Source: Lachnospiraceae bacterium | GTDB lineage: Bacteria > Bacillota > Clostridia > Lachnospirales > Lachnospiraceae | Assembly: GCA_022799175.1 (NCBI GenBank) | Contig: JAAWNY010000003.1 | Coordinates: 1 to 64,000 of the forward strand | DNA: 64,000 nt | Reading direction: 5' to 3' | In this document: positions 9,467 to 18,250 of the stretch, piece after piece | Layout: the number at the start of each line of letters is the position of its first letter | Numbering within the stretch: the first letter of the stretch is position 1 | Made by a program: the position numbers and the translations under genes | Notes under the pieces: model-generated | Database searches by the model: none | What the model saw: only the letters and a program-made list of their open reading frames with translations | Told to the model about the DNA's origin: nothing

Positions 9467-10525
9467 ATGATGGATTATACGAAAAAGATAATCTTATATG
9501 GGTTATCTATGTTCAAAGATAATGTTATAGAAATGTTAAGTGAAAAATACGGTTCTTTTGAGAACGCTAAGGAACACATTCTCTTTTTTACGGGTTCCAA
9601 TGAAAAATATTGGGGAGATGTATACCGTGGAATAGATATTAAAGAGCCCTCCGAAATTTTTCATTATCCGGAACGCCGTTATTTGCATTTTATCTTATAA
9701 ATTTGATGCCATAGCCCAAAACTTAAGAGAAAAAGGAATAGAAAATGATATTTATATGTCGCCTTTTTTGGTATATCGAACCTATTATAATTTGGCTTAT
9801 GGAAAAGAGTATATCGAAAAGCATGAGTCTGAACTTTATCAGTTATATGAAAAAAAGTGATGCTTATACGATGGATTTATTAAAACATATTATAGAGGAA
9901 AGAAGAAGCGGAAAAGAAGAATTTCAAAAGGTAGAATGGTTTCGCGGTTTGTCAGAGGTGAATGAATATTTTTACGATGACAGTTTGAATTCGGGAGGCG
10001 ATAAAACCTGGATTGATGTGGGAGCGTATACGGGTGATACCATAGAATTGGCATATGATCGTTTTAAAGATTCGATAAAAAAATATTATGCATTGGAACC
10101 GAACGAAAAAATAGTAGCTGAGCTTAACAATACAATAAATAAATTGAACATTCACGATAAAACCGAAATACTAGAATATGGACTGGGAAATAGAGATCAG
10201 ATACTGTGCTTTGAAGAAAAAGGAGCGCTTTCTAGCATTAATTTAGCGGGGGGGCAAAAAGATAAAAATAAAGCAATGGGATCAATTGGGGCTGGATATC
10301 ATAGGCACTCCCTATGTAAAGATGGATATAGAAGGAGCAGAGATGTCAGCATTGGAAGGCATGAGAAATTTTATCATAGAAAAAAGGCCGTATCTGGCAA
10401 TTTGTTTATACCACAGAATCGAGGATATCTTAGAAGTGCCAGCTTATATTTACAGTCTTGATAGAAACTACAAATTTTATTTGAGGGCAGGTATGCATAC
10501 CGAATGTTATGCCATACCTGTTTGA
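9467..10525 (+). pseudogene. FkbM-type methyltransferase, three apparent frameshifts
   Basis: Three reading frames in order make one plausible protein. Frame 1 (9467-~9690) is a Rossmann-like N-terminal module (KIILYGLSMFKDNV...). Frame 2 (~9690-9850) reads LSYKFDAIAQNLREKG.... Frame 3 (~9856-10250) contains the methyltransferase motif TWIDVGAYTGDT. After the G7 tract, a further frame gives YVKMDIEGAEMSALEG and the FkbM C-terminus. The shifts map to cattttatc (~9684), A7 at 9850-9856 and G7 at 10248-10254; removing one base at each restores a single ~350-residue reading frame. The architecture matches the intact FkbM gene at 19213. Explanations are gene decay, phase variation at the G7, or homopolymer sequencing error. 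GGGAGG at 9452 sets the ATG 9467 start. Confidence 0.7.
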
Positions 10526-10570
10526 TGCTGAAAATAAGAAGTTTTGCAGAAGGCAGAGGTACCGTACATA

Positions 10571-11599
10571 ATGGGTGAATTTTGTATTTTAGATGTTGAA
10601 GAAGAAAAGGACTATTCCATTTGGAATTCTGTTATAAAACAATATTTTAAAAACGAGCCGATGTTAAAAGCGGATTATTATAAGCTTTTTTCAGATTCCG
10701 ATAATCGGGGAATGGCGGCCTTTTATCGTGATAATCAAGATATTATTATTTATCCGTTTATGAAAAGAGGAATACCAGATTTTCAACAATACTTTGATAT
10801 TATCTCGGCTTATGGATATGGAGGCCCCTATGCATCTTCAGGAATCCAACCCTATCATTGGAAAGATTTTTGGTTCATGTTTGATGCGTGGTGTCATGAG
10901 CACATGATTGTCTCCGAAGTTATAAAATTTGGTTTATTTGGGAATGATGCTTGTCATTATCCGGGAAAAATCAGGGGTGTCATGAATAATGTTGTCAGAA
11001 CATTGGAGATAAGCATTCCCGATTTATATAGAGATTACGAACATAAAGTAAGAAAAAATGTAAAACGTGCAGAAAAATATCAATTGTCATTTGCATTGGC
11101 TCATACAAAAGACCGTATAGATGATTTTTTGAAAATATATTATGGAACGATGGACAGAAGAAATGCGGAAAAGAAATATTACTTTGATAAAAAATTTTTT
11201 CAAGTTATTGATTTAAAAATGAAAGATAATAACCGTGTTTTTTTTGTCAGTTATGAGGGAAAACCTGTATCTACAGAATTGGTTTTGATTTCCGAAGAAA
11301 ATATATACTCCTATTTAGGGGGAACCAATCCTAATTATTTTGAAATGAGGCCAAACGATTTTCTGAAAGCAAAAATTATAGAGTGGGGCCATGAAAATGG
11401 TTATAAAAATTATATTCTTGGAGGGGGATATGGAAAAGAAGATGGAATATACCGATACAAAAAATCATTTGCTCCGGATGGCATAAAAGAATTTAAAATT
11501 GGAAGCAGAGTGTTAAACGAAGAAAAATATAGAGAGATTTGTATCCAAAAGGGAGTTGAAGTTAAGGATGATTTTATTCCCGCTTATAGAAGAAATTAA
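10571..11599 (+). CDS. FemAB/GNAT-like acyltransferase
   Basis: About 342 residues, starting at ATG 10571 with AGAGGT ten bases upstream; the track start at 10544 is TTG. The protein looks like a FemAB-type double GNAT fold of the Acetyltransf_6 kind. The middle has YEHKVRKNVKRAEKYQLSF and the later part has VFFVSYEGKPVSTELVLIS and YLGGTNPNYF, both typical of that fold. It would move an acyl or aminoacyl group onto an amine. No LegH-type acetyltransferase is visible in the set, so this could be the N-acyltransferase for the 4-amino sugar or for the finished nonulosonate. That is inference. No membrane segment. Confidence 0.6.
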   Translation: MGEFCILDVEEEKDYSIWNSVIKQYFKNEPMLKADYYKLFSDSDNRGMAAFYRDNQDIIIYPFMKRGIPDFQQYFDIISAYGYGGPYASSGIQPYHWKDFWFMFDAWCHEHMIVSEVIKFGLFGNDACHYPGKIRGVMNNVVRTLEISIPDLYRDYEHKVRKNVKRAEKYQLSFALAHTKDRIDDFLKIYYGTMDRRNAEKKYYFDKKFFQVIDLKMKDNNRVFFVSYEGKPVSTELVLISEENIYSYLGGTNPNYFEMRPNDFLKAKIIEWGHENGYKNYILGGGYGKEDGIYRYKKSFAPDGIKEFKIGSRVLNEEKYREICIQKGVEVKDDFIPAYRRN

Positions 11600-11612
11600 T
11601 TAGGAGATTTTG

Positions 11613-12314
11613 ATGAAGGTACTTGCAGTAATTCCAGCCAGGAGCGGATCCAAAGGATTGAAAGATAAAAATATAAAAAGTTTGAATGGCAAACCATTGC
11701 TGGCGCATACGATAGAGGCGGCATTGGAGGCGGATATCTTCGATATCGTTCATGTGTCGACAGACTCTGAGATATATGCAGAGATAGCTAAAGAATACGG
11801 CGCAGATGTTCCCTTTTTAAGAGACAGTAAATGGGCGGCAGACCACTCGACAACATGGGATGCGATGAAATATGTATTAATGGAGTATCGAAAAAGAGGA
11901 AGGGAATTTGATGTATTAGTAGTTTTGCAACCGACATCTCCTTTGAGAAATGCGAAAGATATACAAAAGGCGTGGGGATTTTTTAACAATAAAAAGGCAG
12001 ATATGGTATCTTCTGTATGTGAGATGGACCATTCGCCATTATGGAGTAATACATTGCCGAGTGATTTATCTTTAAAAGATTTTGAGGATGAAACGATCGT
12101 TTATATGCCACGACAAAGTTTACCGACTTATTATCGGGAAAATGGAGCGATATATATAGTGAAATGTGATGTTTTATTAACTAAGAGTAATATATATAAG
12201 CAAAATTCCTATGCGTTTATTATGGATAAACAGAATTCTGTAGACATCGATGATGAAATTGACTTTATCCTGGCAGAAATATTAATGAAAAAAAGATATG
12301 AAGGAGAGGCATGA
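11613..12314 (+). CDS. legF: CMP-nonulosonate cytidylyltransferase (NeuA/LegF-like)
   Basis: About 233 residues. The N-terminal VIPARSGSKGLKDKNIK is the CTP-binding signature of CMP-sialate/CMP-Kdo synthetases. It is followed by VHVSTDSEIYAEIA, VLQPTSPLRNAKDI and a late YRENGAIYIVK and VDIDDEIDF metal-binding stretch. It activates the 9-carbon acid with CTP, giving the CMP donor for glycosyltransfer. The track start at 11610 is TTG; ATG 11613 with TAGGAG six bases upstream is preferred. It ends one base before the next start, so the pair is coupled. Confidence 0.8.
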   Translation: MKVLAVIPARSGSKGLKDKNIKSLNGKPLLAHTIEAALEADIFDIVHVSTDSEIYAEIAKEYGADVPFLRDSKWAADHSTTWDAMKYVLMEYRKRGREFDVLVVLQPTSPLRNAKDIQKAWGFFNNKKADMVSSVCEMDHSPLWSNTLPSDLSLKDFEDETIVYMPRQSLPTYYRENGAIYIVKCDVLLTKSNIYKQNSYAFIMDKQNSVDIDDEIDFILAEILMKKRYEGEA

Positions 12315-12315
12315 A

Positions 12316-13368
12316 ATGCCACTGACAAACGAAAATTATGTCATTAGTAAAGAAATGACCATAAAAGAAGCCATGCATAGGATTGAGACGGGGTTACAAA
12401 AAACAGTTTTTTTGACAGAGGGTGGAAAACTGAAAGGATGTTTAACCGATGGCGACGTGCGCAGACATTTGCTAAATGGGGGAAGTATCAATGACAATGT
12501 ATGCCAAATAGTAAATTTCAATCCCCAATATTTCTATGAAGACGATGTGATTGATTATCATAATTATATGATTGCGCATATGATATCTTCCTTGCCGATT
12601 GTAGATTCCCAGATGCATCTTGTGAGAATTGAATTTTTAAGTAACAGAAGCACAGAACATCACCAGATCGAAGAAAATGTTCCAGTTGTAATGATGGCAG
12701 GCGGGCTTGGAACAAGGTTGAAACCTTATACAGAAATTATTCCTAAGCCATTGATTCCTATCGGTTCCAAAACGATTACCGAGCATATTTTTGATAAATT
12801 TGAAGCATCTGGATGTAATGATTTTTATATGATTGTCAATTATAAAAAAAGTTTAATTGAAGCATATTTTAAAGATATGGATCATTATATTAATTTGAAA
12901 TTTATAGAAGAACCCTTTTTTATGGGGACAGCAGGAGGAATTCAATTATTAAAACAAAGGATAACGAGCAATTTCTTTATTGTGAATTGTGATGTTTTAG
13001 TGGATTTTGATTATTATCAAATATGGAAAAAACATATGAGTAATCATAATATTTTGACCATAGTATCCGCCAAAAAAGTGATAACGATTCCTTATGGAAC
13101 GATTGCCTCTGATGAAAATGATATCGTGAGTGACTTGATTGAAAAGCCACAATTAACCTATCACATTAATACTGGAATGTATTTATGTGATTCTAAAATT
13201 ATCGAATATATAAAAGATGAGGAAAAAATAGATATGCCTGATTTGATAAAAAGGTGTATCTCTGCAGGGGAACGAGTGGGACAAGTAGTCATTGGGCAAC
13301 AGAATTGGTATGATATGGGACAACCGAAAGAATTAGAATTGATGAAAAAAAGATTACATATTACGTAA
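12316..13368 (+). CDS. ptmE: CBS-pair nucleotidyltransferase (PtmE-like)
   Basis: About 350 residues. Residues ~10-115 form two CBS domains (TIKEAMHRIE...LKGCLTDGDVRRHL), which usually sense adenosine nucleotides. Residues ~120-350 form a sugar-phosphate nucleotidyltransferase with MMAGGLGTRLKPYTE, IPKPLIPIG, NCDVLVDFD and a late WYDMGQP. This domain order matches PtmE, which makes the GDP-amino-sugar used by the Campylobacter legionaminic pathway. The start is ATG 12316 after AAGGAGAG at 12301; the track start at 12298 lies inside the previous gene. If the route is GDP-linked, an isomerising GlmS-like partner should exist, and I do not see one in this window. Confidence 0.75.
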   Translation: MPLTNENYVISKEMTIKEAMHRIETGLQKTVFLTEGGKLKGCLTDGDVRRHLLNGGSINDNVCQIVNFNPQYFYEDDVIDYHNYMIAHMISSLPIVDSQMHLVRIEFLSNRSTEHHQIEENVPVVMMAGGLGTRLKPYTEIIPKPLIPIGSKTITEHIFDKFEASGCNDFYMIVNYKKSLIEAYFKDMDHYINLKFIEEPFFMGTAGGIQLLKQRITSNFFIVNCDVLVDFDYYQIWKKHMSNHNILTIVSAKKVITIPYGTIASDENDIVSDLIEKPQLTYHINTGMYLCDSKIIEYIKDEEKIDMPDLIKRCISAGERVGQVVIGQQNWYDMGQPKELELMKKRLHIT

Positions 13369-13394
13369 ATAGAATAGAAAAAGAGGAAAATGAG

Positions 13395-14369
13395 ATGTTT
13401 AAAGTGGCACTGATTGGTTGTGGAAACTTGGGAAGCAGACATTTGCAGGCTCTTAAACTTACGAACAAAGAATTAGATATTACTGTCTGTGAGCCAGATG
13501 AGCAAGCTATAAAAATTGCACAGGAAAGATATAACCAAGTGGAAGGGAGTTCTTTTAGAAAAACCATAAGATTTATTTCAGATTATAGAGAATTATCTGA
13601 GGATATCGATTTGGTTATCGTTGCAACAACTTCAGCAAGTCGTTTTTCCATTGCCGAATGGGTGTTATTACATGTTAATATTAAATATATATTGCTTGAA
13701 AAAGTTGTTTTTCAAAGTTTGGATGAATTGGATCAATTTTCAGATTTGCTGAGAAACAGAGCGGTAAAAGTATGGGTCAACTGTCCTCGAAGAATGTTTG
13801 AATTTTATAAGAAACTGAAGAGTCAGATCTATGGAAAATCGGATATTAATATGACGATTCAGGGCGTGGAATGGGGCATGGCTTGCAATGCTATTCACAT
13901 ATTAGATTTATATAGATTTTTAACAGGATTTACTGTTTGTGAATATAATAATGAAAAAATGTTTCAAGGCTATTACGACAGTAAGAGAGAAGGATATCTG
14001 GAGTTTTATGGAAAAATTGAATTAACTACGGATAAAGGAAAACTTATCTTAGATTGTGACAAAGGTGATGTGGCAACGGATCGAATAATCATACAGATGC
14101 CGGAAGAATGGATTGAAATTGATGAAAGCACTAGAGAAGCAACCATCCATTCATATGAAAAAGAGGAGGTAACGGAGCGTTTATCAGTAGATATCAAATA
14201 TCAAAGTTTTCTTACCAATATAGTAGTCGAACAAATAATCAATAATGGGGAATGTGAGTTGAGTATTTATGAAGATTCTGCCTTATTACATAAAATTTTG
14301 TTATCTTGTTTTCTGAATCATATAAATAAGTACACGAATGTGGAGGTGAAAAAATGTCCGATAACATAA
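13395..14369 (+). CDS. Gfo/Idh/MocA-family oxidoreductase (1)
   Basis: The protein has 324 residues. The N-terminal Rossmann motif is ALIGCGNLGSRHLQAL, followed by VIVATTSASRFSIA and a YILLEKVVFQS segment. The family's conserved EKP, whose Lys contacts cofactor and substrate, reads EKV here. The C-terminal half has the expected substrate-domain order, including AIHILDLYRFL with the His-x-x-Asp typical of the catalytic helix. It probably oxidises or reduces a sugar or nucleotide sugar with NAD(P). The gene overlaps the next, related one by 16 bases, and tandem members often act on consecutive steps. Substrate unknown. Confidence 0.7.
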   Translation: MFKVALIGCGNLGSRHLQALKLTNKELDITVCEPDEQAIKIAQERYNQVEGSSFRKTIRFISDYRELSEDIDLVIVATTSASRFSIAEWVLLHVNIKYILLEKVVFQSLDELDQFSDLLRNRAVKVWVNCPRRMFEFYKKLKSQIYGKSDINMTIQGVEWGMACNAIHILDLYRFLTGFTVCEYNNEKMFQGYYDSKREGYLEFYGKIELTTDKGKLILDCDKGDVATDRIIIQMPEEWIEIDESTREATIHSYEKEEVTERLSVDIKYQSFLTNIVVEQIINNGECELSIYEDSALLHKILLSCFLNHINKYTNVEVKKCPIT

Positions 14370-15325
14370 AGGATCTTTTATTAGTGGGCACCGGAGCAAT
14401 GGCGATAGAATATATCAAAGTGTTGGATGGTTTGCAGAAAACGTATGATGTGGTAGGGAATAGCAATCGATCGGTAACTGCTTTTAAAGAACAAACAGGA
14501 GTCCATGCTTATTGTGGGGGAATCGAGAAGTATGTGACAGAAAATAGAGGACATTTATTTCCCAATTATGCCATTGTTGCCATTGATGGAGAAAAGCTTT
14601 GTGAAGCTTCGGAGATGCTGATAGAAAGTGGAGTGAAACATATACTGATTGAAAAGCCCGGAGCTATCACGCAGAGTCAGATGAAGCGTCTGGTGAAAAA
14701 AGCAGAAGAGAAAAAGGTGAATGTTTTTATTGGCTATAACAGAAGATTTTATGCATCTGTAGAAAAAGCAGAAGAAATCATAAAGAAAGATGGGGGCATT
14801 TTATCCTTAAATTTTGAATTTACGGAGTGGAGCCATGTGATTGAGAAAACTGCAAATAGTAAGGAAATAAAAGAAAAATGGTTTTTGATGAATTCCTCGC
14901 ATGTGGTTGATTTGGCATTTTATTTCATGGGAAATCCGAAAGTCATGCATACTCACATAAAAGGGGAAAAAGAGTGGCATCCCGCAGGTAGTATTTACTG
15001 CGGTTGCGGAGAGAGTGAGAAGGGGATTTTATTTACCTATCAGGCAAACTGGGGAGCGCCTGGCAGATGGGGGATTGAAATTTTGACAAAGAATCATCGT
15101 TTATATCTGAGACCAATGGAAAAGTTGAGCATTCAAGAAATTGGAAGTGTAGCGGTAAGAGAATGTGAGATAGATGATGAAATGGACTTGAAATATAAAG
15201 CGGGTCTGTTCAGAGAGGTAGAGGAATTATTCAATCATTCTGAAACAGTCACCAGATTATGTACCTTACAGGAACAAGAATATCATATGACCATTTATGA
15301 ACAAATTTCGGGGGAGTGTTACTAA
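14354..15325 (+). CDS. Gfo/Idh/MocA-family oxidoreductase (2)
   Basis: The protein has 323 residues. The Rossmann motif is LLVGTGAMAIEYIKVL. The canonical EKPGA cofactor/substrate motif and GYNRRFYASV follow, with a MNSSHVVDLAFYFMG helix carrying the His and Asp expected in the active site. It is a soluble NAD(P)-dependent sugar oxidoreductase by family. It overlaps the preceding paralogue by 16 bases, and its stop is one base before the next gene's ATG. Only about one third or less of the sequence looks shared with its neighbour, so this is an old duplication or two independently recruited members. Confidence 0.75.
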   Translation: MSDNIKDLLLVGTGAMAIEYIKVLDGLQKTYDVVGNSNRSVTAFKEQTGVHAYCGGIEKYVTENRGHLFPNYAIVAIDGEKLCEASEMLIESGVKHILIEKPGAITQSQMKRLVKKAEEKKVNVFIGYNRRFYASVEKAEEIIKKDGGILSLNFEFTEWSHVIEKTANSKEIKEKWFLMNSSHVVDLAFYFMGNPKVMHTHIKGEKEWHPAGSIYCGCGESEKGILFTYQANWGAPGRWGIEILTKNHRLYLRPMEKLSIQEIGSVAVRECEIDDEMDLKYKAGLFREVEELFNHSETVTRLCTLQEQEYHMTIYEQISGECY

Positions 15326-15326
15326 T

Positions 15327-16309
15327 ATGTCAGAATCAACGATGCGTCAACATATGAACGATAGATTTGGAAAGGTCTTTCATTACACAGAAAATCCGCC
15401 ATTACCTCGTTCGCTAAATATTGAATTGAATAGTAGCTGCAATCAATCTTGTATTTTTTGTCCGTTTCATGGGAAATATGCCATTAATCCACCGAAACCG
15501 TCGGTAATGGACTTTGAAACAGTAAAAAGAATACTAGACAGTGCGAAGAATCTGGGGGGGGTATGGGAGAAAAAGAGGTAGGCTTTTATCTGTCGGGAGA
15601 AGCTTTTCTCTATAAAAAATTAGCGGAGGTGATCGCATATGCCAAAAAAGTGGGTTATGAGTATACCTTTCTCACAACAAATGGCGCGTTGGCATTTCCG
15701 GAACAAATGAAAGCGGTGTTAGATGCGGGCTTGGACAGCATTCGTTTTTCGATCAACGCAGTAGACAGAGAGACATATAAAGAGATTCATGGTAAAGATG
15801 ATTTTGACGATGTTTTAAGTAATATTAAATTTATGCATCATTATATACAAGAAAAAAATTTGAAGGTGGCAACTTCGTTATCCTGCGTGATAACAAAGAA
15901 GACGCTGGGAATTCAAGACAAAGTGAAACGTATTTTTGGAGAATATGTAGAAGATATTCTTTTTATTCCCGTAATTGTTAATAGATTGTTGCCAGATAAG
16001 AAGTTTTTAGAGGAATATAGATTATTTGATGAAGGGGAAGATAAAATCAATAAAAATTATATTTGTCCGATGCTTTTTGATACGATGTATATCAATGCAG
16101 ATCTGAAGGTAATGCCATGTTGTGACGCCTATGATTCGAATACCTTTTTTTATGATTTGAATGAGGATTTTAATCTGGAACATGCATGGACGTCTGATTT
16201 ATATAAGCGATATAGGGACATTTTTTTGAAAAATGCGGATGATGAAGGAACAATATGTAAAGATTGTGTTTTGAGAAAGAAAGGAATGGAAAGCTGGTCT
16301 TTAGAGTAA
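15327..16309 (+). pseudogene. Radical SAM/SPASM-like protein split at a G8 tract
   Basis: The first part (15327-15581) has the radical SAM cluster motif CNQSCIFC. The second (from about 15563, next frame) begins MGEKEVGFYLSGEAF and ends with a cysteine-rich region (MPCCDAYDSN, CKDCVLRKKG) like a SPASM auxiliary-cluster domain. The two join at GGGGGGGG, 15554-15561. With nine (or six) Gs one protein of about 328 residues is read; with eight it stops at 15581. GGGGAG ten bases before ATG 15327 sets the start. The gene is otherwise undamaged, which favours slipped-strand ON/OFF switching or a sequencing miscount over decay. It would do radical chemistry on a sugar or peptide; substrate unknown. 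Confidence 0.75.
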
Positions 16310-16339
16310 TGATAGAAACAGAAATAAGGAGGAAATGTT

Positions 16340-18238
16340 TTGAAAGAAGAATATAAAAATTTTTTTTTGAATTCGGAACAAATAGGTAATATATGTAAAG
16401 AAAAAAAATTAATTCTTTTTGGTGCAGGGGCAGATGGGAGCAGATTTTATAGAAGAAATTATCATAGAGTAAGCGTATCCTATTTCGTGGATAACGGGGA
16501 TATCGAGGGCTATACGATATATGGGAAACGTATCGTTGACGGTTCCTATTTGCAAAACCATTATCAGAATGAAATTATTTTGATAACCTCCTTAAAATAT
16601 AAAAGTGAAATAGCAGAACAATTAGAAAACAATGGATTTCAACCAGGAATTCATTTTTGGATTTGGAATGGAAGAGATACGGCGGAGACCATTAATTTTG
16701 AGGATAATAATACAAAAGAATTTATTGAATTTAATAAGAGATTATGGAAAAAAGAGCAGAAAGAAAAATCAAAGAATAAGATATTAATGCCATACCGAAG
16801 GACGGTTGAAATTGTCTATGCCCCCTGGAGTTATGCGGCAAATTATCTTGCAGAAAAATATGATGCGGATATCTATTGTATAGGCGGCGTGGGGGATGTG
16901 GTAGAATCGGATCTCTGGGGGTTATATCAATCCTTTAACGTAGCAGGATTTATAGATGAAACACTAAATGAATCCATGAATGAAGAACGGGATAAGATTT
17001 TCCATACCGTTTGGAAAAACATTAAATGCGAAGAGGATATAAAAGAAATAGAAATATATGGGGAAAATTATGGCGTAGATATTTTACGAGATTATTTGCG
17101 ATTAGAGTTTCCACGACTGTATATGAATGATTGGAATTTAAAAAAGCAAGTGAAGCGAATGATCGGTTATGTGATTTTTTGGAGTAATTATATAAAAGAA
17201 AATGCAGGACAAATCAAGTCGATAATTGTTTGGGATGGATTATATTACCGGGAAGGGATCCTTCGCAAGATAGCTTATAGTTATGACATTCCCGTTTATT
17301 CTATTGTAAATACAACTTGCTTTAAATGGGAGTATGATTTGGATTACAGTTTTCCCTTTTACAAAAAGTTTTTTAATATGTTGAGTGAACAAGAAAAAAG
17401 AGATGGTATAAACTGGGCAAAAAGAAAACTGGAGAAACATCTTGCAGGGAATACCGACGATATGGTGATGTTTCATAAATCAGTATTTGAAGTAAAATGT
17501 GACGAGAATGTATTAGAAACAAACGATAAAATAAAAATTATGATATGTCCCCATTATACAGAAGATGATGCGTTTCCATATGGCGATATGTTTTTTACAG
17601 ATCCATGGGACTGGTTGGAATATTTAGGAGAGCTTTCAAACAACACGGATTATGATTGGTACTTAAAGCCCCATCCAATTGAGAAAGAATTGGGGGATAA
17701 ATTGATAGAAGAATATGTGGAAAGGTATCCCAATATAAAGTTGTTACCCAAATTTGTCTCACCCATTCAATTAAAAAAGGAAGGAATGAAATTTGCATTA
17801 ACGATTCATGGAAGCATCGGGTATGAATATCCGCTAATCGGCATCGACGTGATTAATGCCGGATATAATCCTCATATTGCATTTGATTTTGACTGGAATC
17901 CGAAAAGTAAAGAAGAATATGAACACATATTGATGAACCTGCAGACAGCTGAAAAAACAATAGATAAAGAAGAAATATATCAATTTTATTGTATTCATTT
18001 TGGGTATTATATTCCGCGGAGACAAGATTTGATGAATGTATTTTTCAAAGATTCGAGATTACAAGATGTAAGAGGATTAGTTGGCAGTAAAACAAAATAT
18101 ACTACGGATCTATTTAAATATTATATGGAGGAAACATCAGAAACCCGACATGAAGAATTGAAAAAAATATATGCGGATTTATTTAAAGATATGGATCAAT
18201 ACAAAGAAGGGGTTTTCTATAAACGTGGATTGATGTAA
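16340..18238 (+). CDS. Rossmann module + GT-B-like glycosyltransferase
   Basis: The protein has 632 residues. Residues ~23-120 are a nucleotide-binding-like module (LILFGAGADGSRFYRR, then YFVDNGD). The remainder resembles capsule/CDP-glycerol-type GT-B enzymes, with WYLKPHPIEKE and FALTIHGSIGYEYPLIGI near the C-terminus. No membrane segment. The start codon is TTG 16340: AAGGAGG at 16326-16332 lies seven bases upstream, an excellent spacing. A T9 run (16370-16378) and an A8 run (16401-16408) fall within the first 25 codons and are currently in frame. The donor sugar is unknown. Confidence 0.65.
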   Translation: MKEEYKNFFLNSEQIGNICKEKKLILFGAGADGSRFYRRNYHRVSVSYFVDNGDIEGYTIYGKRIVDGSYLQNHYQNEIILITSLKYKSEIAEQLENNGFQPGIHFWIWNGRDTAETINFEDNNTKEFIEFNKRLWKKEQKEKSKNKILMPYRRTVEIVYAPWSYAANYLAEKYDADIYCIGGVGDVVESDLWGLYQSFNVAGFIDETLNESMNEERDKIFHTVWKNIKCEEDIKEIEIYGENYGVDILRDYLRLEFPRLYMNDWNLKKQVKRMIGYVIFWSNYIKENAGQIKSIIVWDGLYYREGILRKIAYSYDIPVYSIVNTTCFKWEYDLDYSFPFYKKFFNMLSEQEKRDGINWAKRKLEKHLAGNTDDMVMFHKSVFEVKCDENVLETNDKIKIMICPHYTEDDAFPYGDMFFTDPWDWLEYLGELSNNTDYDWYLKPHPIEKELGDKLIEEYVERYPNIKLLPKFVSPIQLKKEGMKFALTIHGSIGYEYPLIGIDVINAGYNPHIAFDFDWNPKSKEEYEHILMNLQTAEKTIDKEEIYQFYCIHFGYYIPRRQDLMNVFFKDSRLQDVRGLVGSKTKYTTDLFKYYMEETSETRHEELKKIYADLFKDMDQYKEGVFYKRGLM

Positions 18239-18250
18239 GGAAGGATCGTT

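Noticed and set aside
9745-9850. N-terminus of the 238-codon track ORF (MIFICRLFWYIEP...)
   Set aside because: This part is out of the coding frame; only the portion from about 9856 belongs to the FkbM protein.
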